DNA of 49,160 bases, taken from the NCBI RefSeq assembly GCF_000518885.1, contig NZ_JAEL01000036.1, forward strand, positions 1-49,160. Direction: 5' to 3'. Below, in pieces: positions 43,114-49,160 of this stretch. The first letter of the stretch is position 1. The number at the start of each line of letters is the position of its first letter. The notes beneath the pieces are model-generated. The model saw only the letters and a list, made by a program, of their open reading frames with translations, was not told the origin of the DNA and did not search any database. Source of the stretch: Bacillus sp. J33. GTDB taxonomy: Bacteria; Bacillota; Bacilli; Bacillales; Cytobacillaceae. The position numbers and the translations under genes are program-made.

Positions 43114-43695
43114 TTAACCTACCTGCAAACCAAAGTCAGTTGCAATTCTGGCCAATCCGCCCTGGTATCCTGAACCGACAGCAGAGAATTTCCATTCGCC
43201 ATTATGGCGGTATAATTCTCCCACAACGATAGCCGTCTCAATGGAGAAGTCTTCCCCAAGGTCATAGCGGATGATTTCTTCATTTGTCTCTTCATTTACG
43301 ATTCGTGCGAATGCGTTTGAAACTTGGCCAAAGTTTTGGCCGCGGCTTTCAGCATCATGAATCGTAATGACAAAAGATATTTTTTCAACATTCGCAGGAA
43401 CAGCAGTCAGGTTTACTTTTACTTGCTCATCGTCTCCGTCCCCTTCGCCAGTACGGTTATCGCCTGTGTGTACAACTGAGCCGTTGCCGCCTTCGAGCTG
43501 GTTATAGAAAATAAAGTCTTTGTCTGAATCGCATTTGCCGTTTGCATCAAGTAAAAACACAGATGCATCAAGGTCAAAATCAAGGCCGCCATCATATTTA
43601 TTTGTATCCCAGCCTAGTCCGACAATAACTTTTGACAATCCAGGATTGGTTTTTGTTAAATCAATTTTCTGTCCTTTTGATAAAGAAATCCCCAT
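43114..43695 (-). CDS. TerD family stress protein, paralog 1
   Basis: A 193-aa TerD protein with the same signature order: [61 protein letters not shown] and [14 protein letters not shown]. The acidic loop would bind calcium. AAAGGATG precedes the ATG. It is the upstream member of a two-gene unit; only two of the usual larger ter/yce cluster are here (no TerC or kinase-like genes). Confidence 0.92.
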   Translation of the reverse strand: MGISLSKGQKIDLTKTNPGLSKVIVGLGWDTNKYDGGLDFDLDASVFLLDANGKCDSDKDFIFYNQLEGGNGSVVHTGDNRTGEGDGDDEQVKVNLTAVPANVEKISFVITIHDAESRGQNFGQVSNAFARIVNEETNEEIIRYDLGEDFSIETAIVVGELYRHNGEWKFSAVGSGYQGGLARIATDFGLQVG

Positions 43696-43977
43696 TATTG
43701 ATTCATCCTTTCATTTTAATAATAAGACCATTCAGCTGCACAATGCTTTAGGATATAAAGCGGTTGCAATGTATGTACTCTTTAAGTGTAAACGTTTAAT
43801 AAGGAATCGTAAACTGATATGGCATTAAGCTGGTAAAAAAGTTGTTTGTTTTCATAAAAGACACAACTGCATAGGTATAATCCAAATTCCAGATATCTGG
43901 ATAAATATGCTTCTTTATCTTAATCTAATTTTCCTATATAATAGCTTGTTGGATTAAGAAAAAGGGGTGATGGATGA

Positions 43978-44907
43978 ATGGCAGAGTTAAAACAGCTGGT
44001 TTTCTTTGATTTTGAAATGCTTTGCAGCAAAGGAGGAATGCTTTTTGAAGATATGGAAGCAATCCGCCTTGGGGCAGTTAAATATGAACTTGAAACAGGG
44101 AAAGTCACTGGGTTTGACCGGTACATCCGTCCTCAGGACCAATCCCCTCTTAGTGCGTTTTGTAGAGAATTGACTGGAATAAAGGATTCGGACCTAACAA
44201 AAGCAGATGACTTTCCTGAAGTATTCAAGGAATTTCTATATTGGGTTGGCGGTATCAAAAAAACTCGTTTCCTATCGTGGTCCCCGAGCGATCTCTTGCG
44301 CTTAAAAGCTGACGCAGCCAGGCACCACCTGCCAGAGGCCACCATTGAAAAATTCGCAAAAAGATATGTTGATTTTCAAGCAATTTTTACAAAAAGGGCT
44401 GCACGGACAGCTCCATCTGTAGAAAAAGCTCTTGCATTTTATGGTTTGGAATTCATAGGAGAGCCTCACCACCCTATGTATGATGCTTATAATACATTTA
44501 GAATATATCAGGCATTTGAAGAGCAAATTTTTAAAACAGATTTAATTATGCTGCAGCAATTCATTTTTAAAGAGAGCGAACTTCCGGCCATTGAAATTAT
44601 CAATCATGATCTTAAAAAGATATTAAAGAGCGATTTACTTGAATTCTTTGTTGAACTGAAGGATGCGGTTAGGATGAAAGACGCCTGGAAACTGGTTAAA
44701 AAAACAAGAAAGCTCGCAGAAAAATATGAAAACATCCTTCTAAACCGTTCTGGATTTTTTGATGAGGAACTTACGTCTAAAATAAAGGAACTGGTCGATT
44801 TCTCTTATGAGCTGCAATTTTCTTATGAGGAACATCGCTCTTATACGTCAAAAATTATGATATTGCATGAACAAATGCTGAAGCCGCTTCAAAAAATATG
44901 TGTTTAA
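43978..44907 (+). CDS. DEDDh 3'-5' exonuclease domain protein
   Basis: A 309-aa exonuclease of the KapD/ERI-1 type. The N-terminal 180 residues carry the DEDDh motifs: F-D-F-E near residue 11, the Asp of SWSPSDLL, and H-x4-D-A-Y-N-T (residues with H and D of motif III). The C-terminal 130 residues are a Lys-rich helical extension not seen in the short KapD. The substrate may be RNA or DNA ends. GGGG lies about 10 nt before the ATG. Confidence 0.85.
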   Translation: MAELKQLVFFDFEMLCSKGGMLFEDMEAIRLGAVKYELETGKVTGFDRYIRPQDQSPLSAFCRELTGIKDSDLTKADDFPEVFKEFLYWVGGIKKTRFLSWSPSDLLRLKADAARHHLPEATIEKFAKRYVDFQAIFTKRAARTAPSVEKALAFYGLEFIGEPHHPMYDAYNTFRIYQAFEEQIFKTDLIMLQQFIFKESELPAIEIINHDLKKILKSDLLEFFVELKDAVRMKDAWKLVKKTRKLAEKYENILLNRSGFFDEELTSKIKELVDFSYELQFSYEEHRSYTSKIMILHEQMLKPLQKICV

Positions 44908-44943
44908 AAAAGGAGATGACCGATATAGTCATCTCCTTTTTTA
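44905..44943. terminator. Bidirectional terminator
   Basis: AAAAAAGGAGATGAC pairs with GTCATCTCCTTTTTT around a 7-nt loop. Confidence 0.9.
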
Positions 44944-45084
44944 TGTAGCTAACCTTAAGAAGTTATAATATGCTCTTCTTGCCCAGTAGTTTATTTGATT
45001 TCTAATATAGCCGTTCCTCGTTAAAACAGAACCAGCCAGGATCAGCAATAGAATATTAAAGATTTTTATCATTAATCTATCCAT
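44941..45084 (-). CDS. Small single-pass membrane protein
   Basis: A 47-aa protein with one membrane segment (IFNILLLILAGSVLT) and a basic, aromatic tail (NYWARRAYYNFLRLA). Function unknown. GGGAGG lies 7 nt before the ATG at 45084; the longer ORF from 45126 covers that site and is not used. Its stop overlaps the shared terminator. Confidence 0.65.
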   Translation of the reverse strand: MDRLMIKIFNILLLILAGSVLTRNGYIRNQINYWARRAYYNFLRLAT

Positions 45085-45279
45085 TCTGTAACCTCCCATC
45101 TTATTCATACATTTACCGTCTGACATGGAAAATATAATGGTATATTATTGCCAGTTAGGACGATGAATTGAAAAAGGCAATGTATAACAAGTTTACATGG
45201 GTAAAAGCCGAATCATTTGGATTTACAAGCATTATTAGGGATAATATCAATGCAATAAGAAATCAAGGAGCTGAACAGT

Positions 45280-46182
45280 TTGGAAAGAGTAAAAATGGCA
45301 GATGATTTGTCGTTTTCAAGGATCATTCATGGGTTATGGAGATTGGCTGAGTGGGATTATTCGGAAGCAGAGGTTGTTAGATTAATCGAACATTGTCTGG
45401 AGCTAGGTATCACTACTTTTGATCATGCCGATATTTATGGCAGCTATACTTGTGAATCTCTTTTTGGAAAGGCGCTTCAGATCAAGCCGGAACTTCGTGA
45501 CAAAATGGAGATTGTCACAAAGTGCGGTATTGTGCTTGAGTCGCCTAATAGACCGGAAAATAAATCACATCACTACAACACAAGCAAAAAACATATTATC
45601 TCTTCTGCAGAGAGATCGCTAAAAAACCTGAAGACGGAATACATAGATGTCTTGCTTATTCACCGCCCGGATCCATTTATGGATCCAGAGGAAGTTGCTG
45701 AAGCTTTTACTGAATTGAAGGCATCTGGAAAGGTAAAGCATTTTGGCGTATCAAATTTTAAAAGCCATCAATTTACAATGCTGCAATCTTATTTGGATAT
45801 TCCTTTGGTTACAAATCAAATTGAGCTTTCTGCGTATAACCTTGAAAATTTTGATGACGGAACGTTAAATTTTTGCCAGGAAAAAAGAATTGCTCCTATG
45901 GCCTGGTCGCCTATGGCCGGAGGGAAAGTTTTCAGAGGAGTTGATGGAAAATCCGAGCGCTTGAAAAAAACACTTTCCAAAATTGCTGCTGAAATCGGTG
46001 CGAATGAAATCGATGAGGTTCTTTACGCCTGGCTATTAAATCATCCAGCGAGAATTATGCCGATTGTTGGATCAGGAAAAATGGATCGAATCCAACGTGC
46101 TGTTCATGCATTGAAACATGAACTTAACAGAGGCCAATGGTTCGAAATTTTGCAAAGTTCGATGGGCCATGATATCCCGTAA
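45280..46182 (+). CDS. Aldo/keto reductase (YdhF/YcsN-like)
   Basis: A 300-aa NADPH-dependent carbonyl reductase. Catalytic tetrad residues are visible: the Asp and Tyr of FDHADIYGSY, the Lys of VTKCGI and the His of LLIHRPDP. Cofactor-binding segments include GVSNFKSHQF and MPIVGSGKMDRIQ. The WSPMAGGKVF segment places it in the E. coli YdhF/B. subtilis YcsN group. The natural substrate is unknown. The start is TTG with AAGGAG 9 nt upstream. Confidence 0.92.
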   Translation: MERVKMADDLSFSRIIHGLWRLAEWDYSEAEVVRLIEHCLELGITTFDHADIYGSYTCESLFGKALQIKPELRDKMEIVTKCGIVLESPNRPENKSHHYNTSKKHIISSAERSLKNLKTEYIDVLLIHRPDPFMDPEEVAEAFTELKASGKVKHFGVSNFKSHQFTMLQSYLDIPLVTNQIELSAYNLENFDDGTLNFCQEKRIAPMAWSPMAGGKVFRGVDGKSERLKKTLSKIAAEIGANEIDEVLYAWLLNHPARIMPIVGSGKMDRIQRAVHALKHELNRGQWFEILQSSMGHDIP

Positions 46183-46234
46183 TTATGTAAAAACTGGGCA
46201 GCAAATGTGTCCTGGAGTAGTTCAACAGTTTTAG

Positions 46235-46275
46235 TTATTAGCAGCTGATCTCTAATGAATCAGCTGTTAATTTAT
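46235..46275 (+). terminator. Probable terminator of the aldo/keto reductase gene
   Basis: TTA-n2-AGCAGCTGAT pairs with ATCAGCT-GTTAA around a 9-nt loop, with a T-poor tail, so it may be weak. A second hairpin (TAACAGCT pairing with AGCTGTTA, 46397-46442) follows; the rest of 46276-46490 shows nothing. Confidence 0.5.
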
Positions 46276-46490
46276 AATTATTGGCAATCGCTATTGAAGT
46301 CTGCACAGGAAGATTCACTTTTTCAAAGATTTTCGTCATTGTGCTTCGTTATATCCTCTTTTAACGGCTTGCTTCTGCCATGTCTTCAGAACCGGGTTTT
46401 AACAGCTCAGCCTTTTCATAATAGTATTGAGCTTAGCTGTTATCCGAGGCCGCAATCTCCTTTTAGTACATTTTTCAGTGAAAAATTATA

Positions 46491-46512
46491 GACCCCTTAA
46501 ATAAAAGGGGTC
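46491..46512 (-). terminator. Terminator of the 49-codon gene
   Basis: GACCCCTT pairs with AAGGGGTC around a 6-nt loop on the minus strand, immediately after the stop codon at 46511-46513. Confidence 0.75.
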
Positions 46513-46660
46513 AGCTTGGATCTACCTCATCAAGTGATAATCTTGTCACAGGAGTGTATTCTCCTTTTTTTATTTCATCTTCTGAGGCTCTTTGGTTCAG
46601 TTCTTCTTCATCGTCCATTCCAGGTGCAATTGTAGGTTCGTTTATAGTATCTTTTTTCAT
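46511..46660 (-). CDS. Small acidic protein, 49 aa
   Basis: A small gene below common size cutoffs. It encodes M-K-K-D-T-I-N-E-P, then IAPGMDDEEELNQRASEDE and a C-terminus ending T-R-L-S-L-D-E-V-D-P-S. It is soluble, acidic and likely unstructured. Support comes from a GAGGAGGG ribosome site 7 nt before the ATG at 46660, an in-frame stop and a terminator at once after it. Function unknown. A second ATG at 46663 is too close to the ribosome site. Confidence 0.75.
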   Translation of the reverse strand: MKKDTINEPTIAPGMDDEEELNQRASEDEIKKGEYTPVTRLSLDEVDPS

Positions 46661-46821
46661 CATTACTCCCTCCTCTCCTTTAACGTTTCCTTATGATCAG
46701 TTTATATGCCTAATTGGTACATTTAACCTGATAAATTGCGGAAGTCTGGGAGATAGCCCATCCGCTAAGTTTTAAATAGGCATAGCATATAAAAAAACAC
46801 TGAAATTAGAGGAGTGTTCCT

Positions 46822-47598
46822 ATGTCCTTATCCGCAAATCCAAAAGGTAACCTTAAACTTTTTCTAGGTGATTCACATAAAGTTTCCAATCAGGAGACTT
46901 ACAGGCTTAATTATCTCCAAGAAGTCTTTAAGGAACAGCAAGCAATTAATAGCCATTTGGCAGAATCATATGGAGATATGCGAAGCCAGCTGGAAGATTC
47001 CTTTAAGGATATGAATAAGCTTGTAAAAAAAGCTGCTGGCATGCAAAACCATCAATTTGAGAACCTCGTCTCCAAACTGGAAAAACAGGATGCTTTTATT
47101 GCGCGTTTTCTTGATGTCATAAATCATCGTGATAAGGAAAATGAAATGCTGCTTGAGAGATTGGCAGCCTTAGAAGAAATGAATAAGGTGATTCTCGAAA
47201 CGATTGAAAAAGAAGGACCTGTCCATCAAAAAATCCTAGAACAGGTTTCATTCCAGGATGCTTCCACTCAAGCGCTTTCCAGGAAGTTTGATAAATTTGA
47301 GGCCTTTTCTGAAGAAGCTGCAGCGAATTTTAAAACCCAAGAGGAAATCAAGGAAGAAATATCGAAAAAGCTGGATGTCCAAGAGGTGTTCCATAATACT
47401 GTAATGGAGCGATTGGACCAGCAGGAAGCAATAACTGAAAAAATAACAAGGCAATTAGATAATCTTAAATCTATTCTTTATGAACGGGCCTCCCATCTTT
47501 CGGAAAAGTTTGAAAACAGCTTTAAACAGCTTGCCAAGCCTGTACACAGGTTTTTTGTCAGCGAAGAAGATAAAGAAAAAGAAACAGAATATTATTGA
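46822..47598 (+). CDS. Long coiled-coil hypothetical protein
   Basis: Family not recognised. A 258-aa, mostly helical protein with repeated E/K/Q-rich heptad-like stretches (for example LVSKLEKQDAFIARFLDVI and TEKITRQLDNLKSILYE). Several segments share a K-L-E/D-x-Q-D/E pattern (KLEKQDAF, KLDVQEVF, RLDQQEAI), spaced at roughly regular intervals, suggesting internal duplication. No signal peptide or membrane segment. The ribosome site is GAGGAG, about 9 nt upstream. It may be a structural or spore-surface rod, but nothing proves it. Confidence 0.7.
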   Translation: MSLSANPKGNLKLFLGDSHKVSNQETYRLNYLQEVFKEQQAINSHLAESYGDMRSQLEDSFKDMNKLVKKAAGMQNHQFENLVSKLEKQDAFIARFLDVINHRDKENEMLLERLAALEEMNKVILETIEKEGPVHQKILEQVSFQDASTQALSRKFDKFEAFSEEAAANFKTQEEIKEEISKKLDVQEVFHNTVMERLDQQEAITEKITRQLDNLKSILYERASHLSEKFENSFKQLAKPVHRFFVSEEDKEKETEYY

Positions 47599-47602
47599 GT
47601 AA

Positions 47603-47641
47603 TAAGAAAGGAAGGCCCAAGCAGAGAGCCTTCCTTTCTTA
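47603..47641. terminator. Bidirectional terminator
   Basis: AAGAAAGGAAGGC pairs with GCCTTCCTTTCTT, between the coiled-coil gene and convergent yocH. Confidence 0.85.
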
Positions 47642-47648
47642 TGTTCTA

Positions 47649-48590
47649 TTAGTCAAGAATTGTTACTTTCACTGTTTGTCTGCCAAAGTTGACGGCATCT
47701 TCTTTAGAAGGTATAAAGATGTCAATCTTATTGCCTTTGATGGCACCGCCAGTATCTCCTGCAATCGCTTCTCCATAACCTTCCACATGAACTTTTGTTC
47801 CTAGTGGAATAACGCTGGGATCAACAGAGATCACTTTTTGATTTGGATTTTCCTTCAGATTAATGCCTGTAGCTGTAATCCCTGAACAGCCTTCACAATT
47901 AGCCGTATATGCAGTTGCTTCCATTGTAAAAACTTTCTGTGAGGTTTCTTCAGTTGCTGCTTCAGCAGCCGGTTTAGACTCTTCAGGTTTTGCAGTTTCC
48001 ACAGCCGGTGCAGATTCTGTTTCAGGTTTTGCAGTTTCCACAGCTGGTGCAGGTTCTGTTTCGGGTTTAGCAGTTTCTGCAGCTGGCGCATAATCCGATT
48101 GAGATGCTGTTGTTTCAGCAGCCGGTTTGGGTTGCTCAGCAGGCGTTGTTTCTTCAACTGGCTGAGCCTCATTCTCAGCTGGCTTATCATTTGAAACTGC
48201 AGGTAAAGCTGCTTCAGCTGGTGTAATAGAGACAGCGTTTGGATATAATGTGAATTCCTGATCTGGGAAAATCAAATCAGACTTTAATTTGTTCCATTCC
48301 TTGATCGCATCTACTGTTACATTATGCTCTCTTGCAATATCCCATAAAGTATCACCTTTTGATACTATGTATTTCTTTTCTGGATAGATATTAAGTATAT
48401 CTTCAGGATGGATGATATGAGAAGATAGGCCATTCCATTCTTTAATCATTTCAACTGGAGTATTATATTGCTGGGAAAAGCCCCATAAGGTATCTCCCTT
48501 TTTAACTGTTACTTCTTCTGCTTGAACATTTGCACCTGCTGTCCCTGTGATAGCAGCAGCGGCTACAAAAGATAAAATCGATTTTTTCAT
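47649..48590 (-). CDS. yocH: Cell wall-binding 3D-domain protein YocH
   Basis: A secreted 313-aa peptidoglycan hydrolase. Residues 1-24 are a signal peptide ending near VQA. Two LysM domains follow (about 27-70, KKGDTLWGFSQQY; 73-117, SKGDTLWDIAREH). An Ala/Pro/Glu/Thr linker (about 118-220) contains repeats of A-P-A-V-E-T-A-K-P-E. The C-terminal 3D domain (TAYTANCEGCSG...GDTGGAIKGNKIDIF) has the three conserved Asp. YocH is a WalRK target in B. subtilis, and a WalR box lies upstream here. GGAGG lies 10 nt before the ATG. Confidence 0.93.
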   Translation of the reverse strand: MKKSILSFVAAAAITGTAGANVQAEEVTVKKGDTLWGFSQQYNTPVEMIKEWNGLSSHIIHPEDILNIYPEKKYIVSKGDTLWDIAREHNVTVDAIKEWNKLKSDLIFPDQEFTLYPNAVSITPAEAALPAVSNDKPAENEAQPVEETTPAEQPKPAAETTASQSDYAPAAETAKPETEPAPAVETAKPETESAPAVETAKPEESKPAAEAATEETSQKVFTMEATAYTANCEGCSGITATGINLKENPNQKVISVDPSVIPLGTKVHVEGYGEAIAGDTGGAIKGNKIDIFIPSKEDAVNFGRQTVKVTILD

Positions 48591-48629
48591 GTAGTTAAAA
48601 CCTCCTGTATAGCTTGTCTTGAGCTAACG

Positions 48630-48658
48630 AGATTAATAATAACATGGTTTTTTTTCAA
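48630..48658 (-). promoter_or_regulatory. Sigma-A promoter of yocH
   Basis: TTGAAA and TAATCT are separated by 17 bp on the minus strand. Confidence 0.65.
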
Positions 48659-48693
48659 TAAAAGAACAAAGAGTTAATAATCAGGTTACGGAT

Positions 48694-48710
48694 ATAACAG
48701 GAATATAACA
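48694..48710 (-). promoter_or_regulatory. WalR box upstream of yocH
   Basis: TGTTAT-ATTCC-TGTTAT is a perfect match to the WalR consensus TGTWAH-N5-TGTWAH. It lies 36 bp upstream of the -35, a position suited to activation. Confidence 0.8.
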
Positions 48711-49055
48711 GCGGTATATCGAACTGACTGAATACTCAATCAACAGCCTTTTGCATAATGTATTAAATCTCCTTTGGATACCTCTAGATCAGGCTTTTTG
48801 ATGGTTATAGAGAAATAAATAGATCATTGTTTAATTTCTAGGCAAATAGGAGTCATCTAACAGTCGAGGTTAAAATTGGAATGGATTTTTTTAAAAATGT
48901 TAACTTCCAATGTTGATTTCAACTGTTGCCGCATGTATTTTCCCCGCTTTTGACGCTCATCTGGGTCCCCATTCGACCGATTCTCCTGGCGTATAATGAA
49001 CATATCCCTCCATAAACAACAGGATTTTAAATTGAAATATGATCTAAAAAATTGG

Positions 49056-49160
49056 CCTGTTGATTTCCGCTCCAGGGACTCAAGCTGTCGCGGGCGGTCC
49101 GACGCTCCTCGGTGCATTCGCACCTGCGGGGTCTCCCGCTGACTCGCTTCTCCCGCAGGA
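49056..49160. repeat. Palindromic intergenic repeat, copy D (cut by window end)
   Basis: It starts CCTGTTGATTTCCGCTCC and continues with GC-rich blocks (CGCGGGCGGTCCGACG, CTCCTCGGTGCATTCGCACC, GGGGTCTCCCGC). Such repeats are widespread in Bacillaceae intergenic DNA. An ORF running through it (48857-49123, minus) is rejected as an artefact. The AT-rich stretch 48711-49055 shows no gene. Confidence 0.75.

Noticed and set aside
46255..46491. 78-aa plus-strand ORF
   Set aside because: It begins inside the reductase terminator hairpin, lacks a ribosome site and has an unlikely composition.
48857..49123. 88-aa minus-strand ORF
   Set aside because: It runs through the palindromic repeat, has an Arg/Ser-rich composition, no ribosome site and no family resemblance.

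Overview
The window is a chromosomal segment from a low-GC, endospore-forming Bacillaceae bacterium, probably near Cytobacillus/Mesobacillus/Bacillus. The evidence is a set of Bacillus-type genes: the des-desK-desR cold-sensing system, a CotF-like coat protein, a YaaH/SleL-like cortex hydrolase, PBP2c-like PbpF, intracellular subtilisin, YocH with a WalR box, and small Bacillus families (DUF1292, DUF2512, DUF2533, YkuK, YbxH-like). Most genes have strong AAGGAGG-type ribosome binding sites and TTG/GTG starts are common. Rho-independent terminators close nearly every transcription unit. No tRNA, rRNA, IS transposase, prophage or CRISPR array was seen.

0-2.7 kb holds the most unusual locus. A selenophosphate synthetase gene (selD) has an in-frame TGA at the catalytic Cys position, read here as selenocysteine, so selD is longer than a plain ORF call suggests. 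It lies directly downstream of a GT4 glycosyltransferase that resembles selenosugar synthase SenB. The pair has one upstream -10 element and one terminator, and may make a selenium-containing sugar or glycoconjugate.

2.7-11.3 kb: oligoendopeptidase F, a hemerythrin/PAS sensor with an FNR-like palindrome, a membrane-anchored GH18 protein, a patatin-like lipase (possibly shortened by an amber stop), a DUF1292 protein, and ilvE behind a 290-nt leader with an attenuator-like terminator. 11.3-14.3 kb: the complete desaturase regulon (des, then desKR) with a DesR-type operator. 14.3-14.9 kb: two decayed copies of a palindromic repeat family, with further copies at 33.3 kb and at the window end.

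14.9-30.3 kb: coat and small sporulation-type genes, a DEAD-box helicase, YkuK, a CoxG-like protein, a flavin monooxygenase-like enzyme, a frameshifted zinc alcohol dehydrogenase, a SUV3-like RNA helicase (rare in bacteria), YceI, DacC, an alkyltransferase-like protein, and a translationally coupled intracellular subtilisin/endonuclease I pair. 30.5-30.9 kb: a tandem array of 52-bp units, each carrying a small palindrome.

30.9-49.2 kb: Mug glycosylase, PpiB, a MtnX-like phosphatase with a poly-A frameshift, an HD hydrolase, a ribbon-helix-helix regulator with a palindromic operator, PbpF, an Upf1-like helicase with a degenerate PLD-like tail, YaaH-like hydrolase, a very acidic protein, two TerD paralogs, a DEDDh exonuclease, an aldo/keto reductase, a coiled-coil protein and YocH. 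A 49-codon gene at 46.5 kb falls below usual ORF cutoffs.

Starts given here were often moved from the longest ORF to the codon with a properly spaced Shine-Dalgarno sequence.
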